The notes under the pieces were generated by a model. That model was not told the DNA's origin and did not search any database. It saw only the letters and a program-made list of their open reading frames with translations. A program made the translations under genes and the position numbers. This document shows positions 45,890-55,777 of a stretch of DNA of 64,000 bases, piece after piece (position 1 is the first letter of the stretch; each line of letters begins with the position of its first letter). The DNA comes from Caldilineaceae bacterium (lineage in GTDB: Bacteria; Chloroflexota; Anaerolineae; Caldilineales; Caldilineaceae), in NCBI GenBank assembly GCA_020634755.1, contig JACKBC010000037.1:1-64000 (forward strand), read 5' to 3'.

Positions 45890-46452
45890 GCGGCTTTTGC
45901 CTTCCATTCTCTGGCCAGCATGGCGTAAAGATACTCGCTGGTCCACTGGCCATCATCCCAATAATTCTCCACAAAATGGGCCTCGCGCCGCATGCCCAGC
46001 CGCTCCAGCAGCCGGATGGAAGCCGCGTTTTGCGTATCGCACGAGGCGTGAACGCGGTGCAGCCCGCGTTCATCAAACAAGTATTGCAGCAAACGCGTAA
46101 TGGCCTCGGTGGCATAGCCTTGGCCGTGAAAGGGGCGCGCCAACGTGTAGCCGATTTCGGCCTGTTGGCCCCGGGAATCGCGTACGGCAAAGGCGCAATC
46201 ACCCATCAGAACGCCGCTCTCCTGCTGTTCAATGGCAATCTGCAACCATGCGCCCTGCACGTCTAATGGTTTATTCATCATTTCATCAATCAGCGCCTGG
46301 CCCATCTCGGCCGTGTAGGGCCGCGGCCATCCCTGATAGCGCGCTACCTCCGGATCGGACCGGTAGGCCACAAGGGCCTCCAAATCCGTCTCGGCAAAAG
46401 AGCGCAAATGCAAGCGTGGCGTAGAAAGGCAGAACCGCGGTAGCTGACTCAT
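45886..46452 (-). CDS. GNAT acetyltransferase (RimJ/RimL type)
   Basis: 188 residues. It starts with FCLSTPRLHLRSF and LVAYRSDPEVARYQGW, typical of the RimJ/RimL subgroup, and has the acetyl-CoA loop region ARPFHGQGYATEAITRLLQY (near 100-120), where the Q/RxxGxG/A motif appears as HGQGYA. These enzymes acetylate N-terminal residues or small molecules. Its ATG overlaps the stop of the upstream amidohydrolase (ATGA), and its stop overlaps the sulfatase start, so all three are coupled. Confidence 0.92.
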   Translation of the reverse strand: MSQLPRFCLSTPRLHLRSFAETDLEALVAYRSDPEVARYQGWPRPYTAEMGQALIDEMMNKPLDVQGAWLQIAIEQQESGVLMGDCAFAVRDSRGQQAEIGYTLARPFHGQGYATEAITRLLQYLFDERGLHRVHASCDTQNAASIRLLERLGMRREAHFVENYWDDGQWTSEYLYAMLAREWKAKAA

Positions 46453-48044
46453 AAGGTGTTATAAACAATCTCGCCACCCACAATGGTGACGTTGGCTACG
46501 GTTTCCAGAATGGCGTCGGCAGGCCGTTCAAAAATATCTTGGGAAAGTACGGTGACATCGGCAACTTTGCCAGGCGTGAGGCTGCCTTTGTGCATTTCTT
46601 CACCGGCAGCATAGGCCGCCCCCATTGTGTATGCATACACCGCTTCCTGTACGCTGAGGCATTCTTCGGGATACCAGCCGTCGGGGCCGGGATAGCCATC
46701 GGCCCGGCGGCGAGTGACGGCGGCATAGAGCCCCTGCATCACGTCGGGCGTTTCTACGGGGGCGTCAGAGCCAAAGGCCAGTACGGCGCCAGTCGAAAGC
46801 AAGCTGCTCCACGCGTAAGCGGTGCGGCAGCGCTCACCCCAATTGGCGTCGGCGGCCGTAATGTCCTGCGTGCAGTGGATGGGCTGCATGGAGGGGATGA
46901 CGCCCAGGGCGGCAAAGCGCTGCATGTCGTCTGGGTGCAGAATTTGGGCATGCTCAATACGGTGGCGCAGATGCAATCCAATGCCAGCTTGGCGCGTGGC
47001 TTCAATCGCATCCAGCACGTTGCGATTAGCCTGATCGCCAATGGCGTGGATATGCACGGCCAGGCCGGCGCGGGCGGCGCGTTCCACCTGCTGCTTGAGA
47101 TGTTCAGCTGTAGCCACGGCAATCCCAAAGTTGTCCGGTTCGTCCTCATACGCGTCTACCATCAAGGCCGAACGGGCGCCCAACGAACCATCGGCAAAAA
47201 TTTTGACTGCCCCTAACCGAATCCAATCATCGCCCAGGCCGCTGCAAATCCCCAGTTGAATGGCGGCATCCATATCGGCTTCTGGAATTTGCTGAAGCAC
47301 GCGCAGCTTGAGCTGTCCTGCGGCGCGCAAATGCTGAAAGGCGCGCAGGGCGGGCGCACCCTCCATGTTGTGAACGCCCACAATGCCCATGGAGTGAACT
47401 TTTTGCATGGCGGTTTTGACTGCCTCCACCGCCTGTTCGTGAGTTGGCTCTTGCTGCAACCGGAAGATCAGCCCCATGGCCAGCTCTTTAAGAATACCAT
47501 TGGGTTGGCCAGTCTGGGGGTCCCGTTCGATTTCACCGCCGGGCGGATTGGGCGTCTCGGCGGTGATACCGGCCATCTCCAATGCGCGGCCATTGGCCCA
47601 TCCGGCATGTCCACATTTACGGCGCAGGAAAACTGGATGTTCAGCGGTAATGCGGTCCAAATCTTGGTGTGTGGGAAAAGCGCGGTCAGGCCAGAGCATC
47701 TGGTCCCAGCCGCGCCCGCTGATCCATTGCCCAGCCGGTGTGGATGCAGCATGAACGCGCACCTTATCGAGCGCGGCGTCCAGCGAAGGCACATTCATCA
47801 AATCAACTTCGCGCAGGCTCAAGCCATAGGAAAGAAAGTGCAAATGGGCATCGATCAACCCAGGCACAACGGTGCGCCCGTGCAGATCAATGGCGCGCCC
47901 CCCTTCTTTGAGCAATTCACGCATGGCCTCGTTACTGCCAATGTTGAGAATGGTTTCGCCAGCAATCGCCACGGCTTCGACGCGCGGCGCCCGCTTGTCC
48001 ATTGTGTGGATATTGCCGTTGTAAAGCACCAAATCGGCGCGCAT
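46449..48044 (-). CDS. YtcJ-like amidohydrolase
   Basis: 531 residues with ribosome site AAGGAGACATCT. It begins ADLVLYNGNIHTMD, and the first metal-binding pair is in VPGLIDAHLHFLSYG (near 65). Further elements: HIHAIGDQANR (near 335), HRIEHAQIL (near 366) and AFGSDAPVETPD (near 437). This is the amidohydrolase-3/YtcJ group, which includes N-substituted formamide deformylase; most members lack assigned substrates. It is first in a three-gene coupled operon with GNAT and sulfatase. Confidence 0.92.
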   Translation of the reverse strand: MRADLVLYNGNIHTMDKRAPRVEAVAIAGETILNIGSNEAMRELLKEGGRAIDLHGRTVVPGLIDAHLHFLSYGLSLREVDLMNVPSLDAALDKVRVHAASTPAGQWISGRGWDQMLWPDRAFPTHQDLDRITAEHPVFLRRKCGHAGWANGRALEMAGITAETPNPPGGEIERDPQTGQPNGILKELAMGLIFRLQQEPTHEQAVEAVKTAMQKVHSMGIVGVHNMEGAPALRAFQHLRAAGQLKLRVLQQIPEADMDAAIQLGICSGLGDDWIRLGAVKIFADGSLGARSALMVDAYEDEPDNFGIAVATAEHLKQQVERAARAGLAVHIHAIGDQANRNVLDAIEATRQAGIGLHLRHRIEHAQILHPDDMQRFAALGVIPSMQPIHCTQDITAADANWGERCRTAYAWSSLLSTGAVLAFGSDAPVETPDVMQGLYAAVTRRRADGYPGPDGWYPEECLSVQEAVYAYTMGAAYAAGEEMHKGSLTPGKVADVTVLSQDIFERPADAILETVANVTIVGGEIVYNTL

Positions 48045-48229
48045 AGATGTCTCCTTGTGTAGTGGTCAACGGGAATGGTTAGGCGTATTTTACCGCAGGC
48101 CAGAAGACATGCAAAGCTGTTATTTGACTTGGCAGTTTTATATAGTGGGTATATAGAGGGCAGATGGCAGAGTGGTTACGTTTTCACCTATCACCCAACC
48201 CATTGCTTCGCTGCGATTAAGATAACGGA

Positions 48230-48295
48230 AAGTGCGTTGCACGGCGTCTACTGCGGTCGAACTTGTGGTCGAGCTGTACGCCGTGCGTCGCACTT
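48230..48295. repeat. Family C hairpin element
   Basis: AAGTGCGTTGCACGGCGT (48230-48247) and ACGCCGTGCGTCGCACTT (48278-48295) are inverted repeats with two mismatches, about 66 bp in all. It resembles the pair at 34858-35013. It sits in the gap between the amidohydrolase start and the end of the DUF4185 gene. Confidence 0.65.
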
Positions 48296-48365
48296 GAAGC
48301 GGCCTTACTTAATGGCAGTGACCCATTGCTCGCCGCTTTTAGAATCAAAAGATTGAGCGCAAGGA

Positions 48366-50510
48366 TTAGGATTTAATAATTGTAGGCAAGTAGAAGTTCA
48401 GTGGTGCGCCCGCCGAGCCACCGGGTTGCTCCACGGGCGTGGCCGTCGGCGCCAATGGTGTCGCGGTATACGTTGCGCTTGGCGGCGGTGTTGGGCTGGC
48501 AACGGGCGCAACGGTGCCTGTAGCCGGAGGAGCCAGCGTGGCCGTCGTCGTTGCGGCCACACTAGTCGGTGTGGCCGTGCTGCTTGGCGGCGTGGCCATA
48601 GCGGTTGAACTAGCAAATGGGGTTGAGCTAGCCAATGGGGTTGAGGTTGACAGCGCTGTTGATATGGCAGTTGCTGGCATCGTGGCGGGCGGCGCCGATG
48701 TATTGGTTGGAAGCGGGGTACTTGTGGCGTTCGGCACAGGCGTATTCGTGGAGGTTGGCGTGGGTGCAGCTGTGGTGTAGTCAATCATAAGCTTGGGCGC
48801 GCGTTCGCGGTAAATATCCATGCTCCAGGCCGCGCGATACCCATACCCCGTAATGACAAAGGCCAAATCGTGACCCAGTTGCCAGTTGGGTCGGTCAATC
48901 ATTTCTTGCACCACCGCAGCCAAATTGGGCGATGGATAGACACCGTTTTCCATCGTCCACGCCGGCACCTGATCCCAAGCCACGGCGGCATTGGTACGCG
49001 TGCGCTCGCTAATGTTATTGGTGGTTTGTGCATATGGCAGGGGCGCATCGACATTCTCACCCTGGATCAGCAAGTTTGTCCACGCGTCATAGACCCCGGT
49101 GGACATAAATTGCAGATAAGCGCGCTGGATGGTTGCGCCGGCGGGCAATGCGACATTTTGGTAGCGCAAACCAATGGTATACGTATCCTTGTCCTCCTTG
49201 GTCATATCCAGATCGCCACTGTCAATGTATACATAACCGTCGGTACTGCGCTCCTCGGCGTCGTCTGTGGTTTCTAGAATTTGCTGCACAATCTGCTGGG
49301 CCTGCGCCGGCAGCGTCGGTGTGGCTGTAGGTGCGACGGTCGGCATGGGCGGTGGGATCAGCGCCTGGTTGATGGTGAGGGTTGCCGCGCGCACGGAGAA
49401 TGAATCTGCCCCCGAAAAGGCCAAATTGATGGTGCGGCCATCGGCGCTAAACCATTTGGGGGGGAAACTGCCGCTATCCCCCACGCCCATATCCCAGGCA
49501 TCGGTATAATAAACCGTGGTCCACGGCCCCCACGGTTCAGGGGCATCATACACGCCAAAGCTACCGCCCGTGCGCTGTTCTAGCCCACCCGTATAGCCCT
49601 GCCACCAGAGGTAGCGCCCTAAAGCGGGATTGTAGCTCATGGCGGAACGGCGCGCCTTATCCGGTATCTGAAAAATGGAGCCACGCTGATCAATATCGGT
49701 GTTCCAGACTGGCTGACCGGTATTGTTGTCCATGCGCTGAAAAAACTCATAGGCGGCGCGGGTGGCCAATTGCGCTTTGGGAACTCGCATGAGGATGTAG
49801 TCATTGCCAAATTGATAGGCGCTCGGCAGATCCGCCGCCACAATATAGACATAATTGTCGCGGGCGTCGCTGTAGTTTTTGCCAAACTGTACAAAATTGC
49901 AGAACCCAAACTCGGCAAATGTCCAGTCTGCGTAGCGCCAAGTTAGGGCGTGGTCAGCAGACCAGCCCAGCTTGCATTCGTGACCATCCCGATCGATGTT
50001 GCGCAGCCACATATAAAGCACACCATCGACCATGAGCATGCCGGCGCTCTTTTCAACTTTGCGACCACCAATATATCCTTCGCCAGGGTTGGCCGGCGGC
50101 AACATGGGGAATTCATCCGGGGTTCGAATATTGTTCCCAACAAAGTGATTGGGCAGCCCGCTAATGCGCGCAAAGCCCAAACTCATGGGCGTTTCAGTAT
50201 ACGGCTTGAAGCCGCTGCCGTCGCCATAGCCGGAATAGAGATTATCGTCATCAGCCCATGTGGGCCACCAGTTGTCGCTGCCCGCGCCCCCGCGCAAAAC
50301 GTCTGCCTCTGGCGCCCAGTCAATACGCGTAATGACCGGGCTGGGCGGATAGGGCGCATTGGGGTGCGGCGTGGCTGTAGGCGGCGCAGAGTCTCCATGG
50401 AGTGACGTTAGATTGACTGATGCGCTCCAAAGTATGTGGGGGAAAAAGAGGGTTGCACTGTAAATAAGTATTATCAATGACGCCAAAAGCGTCCACCATC
50501 GTTTACGCAT
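48366..50510 (-). CDS. Secreted DUF4185-type protein with Pro/Thr-rich tail and YLP C-terminal tag
   Basis: About 714 residues from the ATG at 50508-50510 (AAGGTG upstream); an in-frame ATG at 50576 would add 22 residues before the signal. A basic start plus hydrophobic segment (WWTLLASLIILIYSATLFF) is a signal peptide or anchor. DUF4185 features follow: DNWWPTWADDDNLYSGYGDG near 75 and YNPALGRYLWWQGY near 300. A second domain (about 410-580) resembles a DNRLRE-type beta-sandwich: IQRAYLQFMS... to ...APKLMIDYTT. A long Pro/Thr/Ala/Ser tail ends with LNFYLPTIIKS at the extreme C-terminus, like two other secreted proteins here. Enzymatic role unknown; possibly polysaccharide-related. Confidence 0.85.
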   Translation of the reverse strand: MRKRWWTLLASLIILIYSATLFFPHILWSASVNLTSLHGDSAPPTATPHPNAPYPPSPVITRIDWAPEADVLRGGAGSDNWWPTWADDDNLYSGYGDGSGFKPYTETPMSLGFARISGLPNHFVGNNIRTPDEFPMLPPANPGEGYIGGRKVEKSAGMLMVDGVLYMWLRNIDRDGHECKLGWSADHALTWRYADWTFAEFGFCNFVQFGKNYSDARDNYVYIVAADLPSAYQFGNDYILMRVPKAQLATRAAYEFFQRMDNNTGQPVWNTDIDQRGSIFQIPDKARRSAMSYNPALGRYLWWQGYTGGLEQRTGGSFGVYDAPEPWGPWTTVYYTDAWDMGVGDSGSFPPKWFSADGRTINLAFSGADSFSVRAATLTINQALIPPPMPTVAPTATPTLPAQAQQIVQQILETTDDAEERSTDGYVYIDSGDLDMTKEDKDTYTIGLRYQNVALPAGATIQRAYLQFMSTGVYDAWTNLLIQGENVDAPLPYAQTTNNISERTRTNAAVAWDQVPAWTMENGVYPSPNLAAVVQEMIDRPNWQLGHDLAFVITGYGYRAAWSMDIYRERAPKLMIDYTTAAPTPTSTNTPVPNATSTPLPTNTSAPPATMPATAISTALSTSTPLASSTPFASSTAMATPPSSTATPTSVAATTTATLAPPATGTVAPVASPTPPPSATYTATPLAPTATPVEQPGGSAGAPLNFYLPTIIKS

Positions 50511-50880
50511 TTTCTGAAAATTCACCTTACGTATAAAGGGTGCTTCCGCAAAGCTGCATGCCCAATTACGCCCCAAACAATAGAGTCGCTTTGCGTATCA
50601 AGATTATTATTCCCATTTCATTTCATATACGAAAGGTTACCACAAACAGAGTGACCAATTTCTTTCATTTTGCCAACATCAAATAACAGCAACCTTACAT
50701 TGATAACGACGAACTATTACAAAAAAGAGGTACTCCCTCATTGCACGGTCAGCGCGTTTTGCCCACGTCGTGCAATTCTAATCCCCGCATAAAACAGGAG
50801 CGGCATCCTGTTGCCAAGACACCGCTCCCATTTATCTAGATCTATGTTAGTTGCTCATGCACCCCACCACGTATGTTTGG
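50511..50880. other. Intergenic region before the DUF4185 gene
   Basis: No gene is seen. It holds the terminator of the upstream subtilisin gene (50797-50828) and, closer to the DUF4185 start, AT-rich sequence where its promoter must lie; I could not identify a confident promoter. Confidence 0.4.
50797..50828 (-). terminator. Terminator downstream of the subtilisin gene
   Basis: Read on the minus strand, GGAGCGG (50822-50828) pairs with CCGCTCC (50797-50803), followed by TGTTTTAT. The layout resembles the hairpins at 11042-11087 and 30565-30599. Confidence 0.65.
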
Positions 50881-53800
50881 CTACGGTTTGGTGACATATG
50901 GCAGGTACGTTTGTGTATTGCCCGTGGACGGTGTGGCGGTTGCGCCCGGCGTAGATGTAGCGTTGGGATCGGGTGTGGACGCGCCGCTGGGTGTAGGCGT
51001 CGCGGTTGCGTCGGGATCCGGCGTGCTGCTGGCGGTGGGCAATGGTGTGCCGCCCGGTGTAGCCGATGGATCGGGCGTGGACGTCGGCAGCGGCGCCGTG
51101 ACCTGTACCGGCGCGCTGGCAGTCTGGCTGTTAAGGCTGTTGCTGGCCGTGACCGACACCGTAAAGGTGCTTTGCAGTGTGTACGTGTGGCTGATGAAGG
51201 CGCTGCTGCTCATAACAGAAGGTGAGCCGTCGCCAAAGTCCCACACATAACTCACATCGCTGCCGGTGTCGATGCTGGCCGAAAAATAGGTGGGGTTGCC
51301 CAGCGGCGTTGGGCTGGACGTGTCAATGGTCAGCCCGCTGATGGCCGCGCCATTGACCGCTAGGCTGGCCACGGTGCTGGTCACCGCGCCGCCGGCATTG
51401 TTGAGCACGGCGCGATATTCACCGGCATAGGGCGCTTGGGCGGCTGGGATTTCCAGCACGGGCTCGGTTTCCCCGCCAATGTCAACGCCGTTAAACTGCC
51501 ATTGGATATCCGGCGCCGGGCTGCCCGTATAGTCCACCGTAAAGGAGACATCAACGCCCGCATCCACCGTTTGATCGCTGGGCGCGCTGGCCACCTGCGG
51601 CGCCAGCGCGGCCGCGTTCACCACGAAGACCGCGGTGGCAATCTGGCTGTCTTCATAATTGTTTTTGAAGCAACGGGCCTGCACCGTATATTCACCAATG
51701 CCCAGCGCAAATGGCGCGCTATATTCAGTCGATGCCGCGGTGGGCTCGCTACCGTCGGTGGTGTAGCGAATCGTGGCGCCGGCCGTGGTGGCCGTGCTCA
51801 TCTCCACGTTGACTGTTTCTGTATAGATGCCGCCAGCTGTGATCTGTGGCGTGGCGCATTGAAAGACGTACGACTCCTCTGCCGTGGGGCTGCTGGCAAA
51901 GAAGGGTCGATACGCCTTAGCTTTCAGCGTGGTTGAACCGTTGACGGAGATGGCCGCTGAATATTGCTGTGATGGCGCCGTTACCGGCGGCACGGACACC
52001 GGTTCGCTGCCGTCGGTTGTGTAGAACATGGCGCCGGGCTGATTGGCGTCCAACGTTACCTGGATGGCGTTGTGGTACGTACCGCCCGGCGGCGTCATGA
52101 CCGGCGTGTTGCTTGTGCCCAAGGCGTCGCCCAGCGAAAGCGTGCCGGACGGGGTAATGTTGCTCTGGCCGCCGCCTTTGTAGGCGCGCACTTTAAAGCG
52201 ATACTGACCGTTGGTCGTAATCTGGAATGGTCCGGTATAAGTTGTGCCGCCGGGGCCGCTCTCGGTGGGATCGGGTGCGATTGAACCATCGGTGCTAAAG
52301 GCATAGCGGATCACGGCGCCTTCCGTGTCTGTGTGCATGGTAATGGTGAATGGCTCCACAAAGTACTGGGTGCTCAAGGGCGCCATTGTCGGGTCGGCCA
52401 CAGTGGGCGCCGGGTCATACACGGTGAAGTCAGCGCTGGCGGTTTGGCTGGGCGTGGCGCCGGCCAGGAAGGCTTTGGCTTTGACCGTGTGCTGGCCCGT
52501 GCCCAGGGTAAATGGTCCGCTGTAGGACGTGCTGTAGCTGGTGGGCTCGGCGCCATTGGTGGTATAGCGAATGGTGGCGCCCACGGTGGTGGTGTTCAGC
52601 GTGACCTGCACGGAGCCGGTATGCGCGCCGCCGTTGGGGTCAATGGTTGGCGTGTTGGCTTGAGGCGTTACGGTGAAAGTCGCTTCCACAACGTCGCTCG
52701 GTGTATAACCATCCAAATAGACGCGCGCCTTGACTGTGGTGGTCTGGTCCAGATGGATAGCCTCCTCAAAGAGGGGCGAGCTTTCGGTGGGCGTGCCACC
52801 GTCAATAGTGTAGCGAATCTGCGCCCCCAGCACGTTCGAGCCGATGTAGACCGTCACCGAGCCATTAAAATTGCCGCTGTTGGGATAAATGGTGGGGGCG
52901 GGCAGCGTCAATGCATTCACAACTATCTCGCCCGATTCAGCCGTATCGCTCTTGTAATAACCATCTTTGTAGCCGCGCGCCGTAATTTCATATGTACCGG
53001 GGTCGAGCGTGATGGGTCCCGTATATTCAGTGCCCGGATAAAAAAACGAAGGCGCGCGGCCATCGGTGCGATACCGAATAGTAGCGCCAGGCGTAATGGT
53101 GCTAATGGTCACCTGGTGCGGCTGGCTGTATGTCCCGGCACCGGGCGAAATCACCGGCGTGCTGACCTTGGGTGTCGAGCTGATATAGGTGGCTGATGCC
53201 GCATTGCTTTCATAAACGCGCTGGGTCGCGGCGTGGAACTGGAAAGCTTTGGCCTTAATCGTCACGCCGTAATTGAGATAAATCGAATCGCCCTGTTCGG
53301 GAATGAAAATAAAGCTGTCGGGCGTGGGTTCGCTGCCATCCAACGTATAGCGGATGTTGGTGTTGTCGCCGCTTTGACCAGCGCCGTAACCAATGGTCAC
53401 CTGCATGGGCATCTGATAGGAACCGGATGCAGGGGTGATGGTGGGCGGCGCTACAGTGAGCGCCTGATTGCCCAGCACGTTTAGAATGGCCGCCCGCAAA
53501 TTGGGCTGCGGCCCAATATTGTCCGTGCCGGTCTGCGGCGTACCGGTGTTGCGCAAAACCTGCTTGATCTGCGCCGGCGTGCCGGGCGCGCCGCCGTGGG
53601 TCAATTCCCACGTGCGCTGCACAATGGCCGCCGCCGCCGCCACCATGGGCGATGCGCCGGAGGTGCCGCCAAAGCCCGCTGTATACCACTGATTCTCTTC
53701 GCTCAGGCTGGGCGTACCGCCACCGGGAAAGAGACTGCCGTAGCCGGTGGTCACAATGGCGGTCCCCCAACCTTGCATGTCTACGGTGGAGCCATAGGTG

Positions 53801-54993
53801 GAGGTGGAGCGGCGGGCGCGGGCCAGCGCCCCAAAGCTGGGCGGATTGGCCGAGCCCACAATAATGGCTCCCGAGTCGTTTTGCGCCAAGAAAGGATAGT
53901 GGCCATTGTTGCCCGTGCTGTAATCGGCATCGTCTAGGTTTTCGCCGCCGTTGCCCGCCGCTTCCACCACAATGATGCCGGCGGCAATGGCGGTCTTAAT
54001 GTCATCGTACCAGGGCTTGTACCATTCCACGGGCACCAGGCCCGCCTGCCCCACACCCGTGGCGTTGGGGCCAGAAAACTGCTGCTCGATCAGAATTACA
54101 TCGCCGGCGTTGAGCGCGTTGGCGCATTCAAGCACGGCCGCGCCCACATCATAACCGCCGGTGGTGGTTTTGGCCGCCGCAAAATAGAACTGGGCTAAAT
54201 ACGCAATCCCCTTGACGCCAACGCCATCGTTGCGCCCGCCCATTTCGCCCAAAACGGCGGTACCGTGGTCGCGATCGCCCTGGCCAAAGGGCGGATCGGC
54301 CGGATCGCCCAGAAAAGTAACATTGGGCAGATCGGCGTGATTGGGGTTGTAGTCGTACTCTACGTCGCAAATGCGCATGCCGTCGCCGCGGCCGCCCATG
54401 CCCAGCCAGGCCCAGCGCGCGTCCAACCCATTGGGCGCAGCGTCCAGATAGCCCTGGTAGGGATCGGTGACGGCGTTACCGGTAGCATTGCCCGGCGCTG
54501 AATAGTCCAACGTGCTGGCCGCTGTGGGCGGCTTGGGGATAAAGTAGACTGCCTCGACGACGGATAGCTGGCTGAACTGGCGCGCCGCCGTTATCAAATC
54601 CACGCCAGGGGCTAGTTGCAGCCGGTAGCGATTGTTGGGATCGGGCAGCGCTTGGTCGGAATTAGCGCGTGCGCGCTGCCATAAGGCATCTAGCTCTGCT
54701 TCGCTCAAGGTGTGATCGCGTTGCCAACTTGCCCCCGCCGATAGCGTTTGCAGCGCATCGACGTCGGCCGCACTCACTTCGCTGTTTTGATCCGTGGGCG
54801 CGCCGTCCCGCAGACGCATCTGCGAGTGCGCGGCAAATTGGATGCTGAGGGCGTTGGTTTCATAAAGCTTATCCAGATTCGCTGGAATGTCCAGCGCTGC
54901 CGATTGCAGAGCAGGTGCAGCCGTGCTGGGGAGAGGGATGGTCAGGAGGAATAGAATGAGTAAAAGGTACAGGGAATGGATTAGGTGTTTCAT
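50881..54993 (-). CDS. Secreted subtilisin-like (S8) protease with seven chitobiase-type repeats, Ig and PKD domains and YLP tag
   Basis: About 1370 residues from the ATG at 54991-54993 (GGAGATAATC upstream); an in-frame ATG at 55098 is rejected because the signal peptide (MKHLIHSLYLLLILFLLTIP) starts at the later one. The S8 triad: Asp in CDVEYDYN (near 215), His in DHGTAVLG (near 244) and Ser in GGTSGASPMVAAAAA (near 440). After it come seven repeats of about 85 residues with the ATIRYTxDGxEPT signature of chitobiase/HEX C-terminal-like domains, then an Ig-like domain, a PKD domain (YVWDFGDGSP), a Pro/Thr/Ser linker and the terminal TYLPYVTKP. Catalytic release of peptides outside the cell is likely; the repeats may bind polysaccharide. 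Confidence 0.92.
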   Translation of the reverse strand: MKHLIHSLYLLLILFLLTIPLPSTAAPALQSAALDIPANLDKLYETNALSIQFAAHSQMRLRDGAPTDQNSEVSAADVDALQTLSAGASWQRDHTLSEAELDALWQRARANSDQALPDPNNRYRLQLAPGVDLITAARQFSQLSVVEAVYFIPKPPTAASTLDYSAPGNATGNAVTDPYQGYLDAAPNGLDARWAWLGMGGRGDGMRICDVEYDYNPNHADLPNVTFLGDPADPPFGQGDRDHGTAVLGEMGGRNDGVGVKGIAYLAQFYFAAAKTTTGGYDVGAAVLECANALNAGDVILIEQQFSGPNATGVGQAGLVPVEWYKPWYDDIKTAIAAGIIVVEAAGNGGENLDDADYSTGNNGHYPFLAQNDSGAIIVGSANPPSFGALARARRSTSTYGSTVDMQGWGTAIVTTGYGSLFPGGGTPSLSEENQWYTAGFGGTSGASPMVAAAAAIVQRTWELTHGGAPGTPAQIKQVLRNTGTPQTGTDNIGPQPNLRAAILNVLGNQALTVAPPTITPASGSYQMPMQVTIGYGAGQSGDNTNIRYTLDGSEPTPDSFIFIPEQGDSIYLNYGVTIKAKAFQFHAATQRVYESNAASATYISSTPKVSTPVISPGAGTYSQPHQVTISTITPGATIRYRTDGRAPSFFYPGTEYTGPITLDPGTYEITARGYKDGYYKSDTAESGEIVVNALTLPAPTIYPNSGNFNGSVTVYIGSNVLGAQIRYTIDGGTPTESSPLFEEAIHLDQTTTVKARVYLDGYTPSDVVEATFTVTPQANTPTIDPNGGAHTGSVQVTLNTTTVGATIRYTTNGAEPTSYSTSYSGPFTLGTGQHTVKAKAFLAGATPSQTASADFTVYDPAPTVADPTMAPLSTQYFVEPFTITMHTDTEGAVIRYAFSTDGSIAPDPTESGPGGTTYTGPFQITTNGQYRFKVRAYKGGGQSNITPSGTLSLGDALGTSNTPVMTPPGGTYHNAIQVTLDANQPGAMFYTTDGSEPVSVPPVTAPSQQYSAAISVNGSTTLKAKAYRPFFASSPTAEESYVFQCATPQITAGGIYTETVNVEMSTATTAGATIRYTTDGSEPTAASTEYSAPFALGIGEYTVQARCFKNNYEDSQIATAVFVVNAAALAPQVASAPSDQTVDAGVDVSFTVDYTGSPAPDIQWQFNGVDIGGETEPVLEIPAAQAPYAGEYRAVLNNAGGAVTSTVASLAVNGAAISGLTIDTSSPTPLGNPTYFSASIDTGSDVSYVWDFGDGSPSVMSSSAFISHTYTLQSTFTVSVTASNSLNSQTASAPVQVTAPLPTSTPDPSATPGGTPLPTASSTPDPDATATPTPSGASTPDPNATSTPGATATPSTGNTQTYLPYVTKP

Positions 54994-55387
54994 GATTATC
55001 TCCAGGTTGGCCGCCCCTCCCCTCGACCCCCTCTCCACCACTCGTGACGGGGCGGGGGCGAATTGTCGTGGAGATGTTGCGATGGTGGCGGGGCGCATTT
55101 TGTACTGTGTATGTTCTGAAGCAAAAATTACGTTAATTTTCGGGGGATAATAGTACTATTTTCCGGTGATGTTGCTTGAAGTAACTGATAAAATAGATGT
55201 CGTCATTGCAAATCAAATCTGGGCTCCACGGGACAGCGTGCGCAGATTATCGTAGGTCACGCCTTTGATTTCACTCAGAGCAGCTCTTGCATAGCGCCGG
55301 AATTTGTTAGCGCAAACCGCCACTCTTGCAGAACGATCTACTTCCCACAATCGCACGTTGCTTCCATTGAGCAAAAGGACACATCGC
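54994..55387. other. Divergent promoter region, subtilisin / DUF559
   Basis: No gene is supported. C-rich sequence (55020-55060) directly upstream of the subtilisin signal resembles fragments of the G/C palindromic repeats. AAAAGGA occurs just before the DUF559 start at 55388. An alternative DUF559 start at 55304 would occupy part of this region. Confidence 0.4.
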
Positions 55388-55777
55388 ATGAATCAACATC
55401 GCAGCAGCAAACTCAAGAACCGGCGAGATGAATCGACGCCCATCATTCGGGCGCAGGCCAAAGACCTACGCAAGCGGTTGACCGTGGCCGAACGACAGCT
55501 TTGGGACCGATTGCGGCGCAAGGGATTGGGGTTGCTCAAGTTTCGGCGCCAACATCCCATCGGCCCACACATCGTCGACTTCTACTGCGCCGAGCACGAC
55601 CTCGTCGTTGAAATCGACGGCGAAATCCACGACAGCCAGACCGCATCCGATACGCAACGCACGCAAGAACTCCGCCGCCGCGGCTACCGCGTCATCCGCT
55701 TCACCAACGACCAAGTGCTCCACCACATCGACGCCGTCTGTGCCGCTATCCTCGCCGAATGCAAAAAGTCGCCATAA
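55388..55777 (+). CDS. DUF559 (Vsr-like, PD-(D/E)XK fold) endonuclease-domain protein
   Basis: 129 residues from the ATG at 55388 (AAAAGGA upstream); an ATG at 55304 adds 28 residues outside the domain. The DUF559 core is complete: RKRLTVAERQLWDRLRRKGL, then FRRQHPIGPHIVDFYCAEHD (near 50-70), LVVEIDGEIHD (near 73-83) and RGYRVIRFTNDQVL (near 95-108). The D...E-x-D arrangement matches the Vsr-like nuclease fold. These small proteins are widespread in Chloroflexota and cyanobacteria and have no established function. The last ten codons (ILAECKKSP) form the start of the first unit of a 145-bp tandem array. Confidence 0.9.
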   Translation: MNQHRSSKLKNRRDESTPIIRAQAKDLRKRLTVAERQLWDRLRRKGLGLLKFRRQHPIGPHIVDFYCAEHDLVVEIDGEIHDSQTASDTQRTQELRRRGYRVIRFTNDQVLHHIDAVCAAILAECKKSP

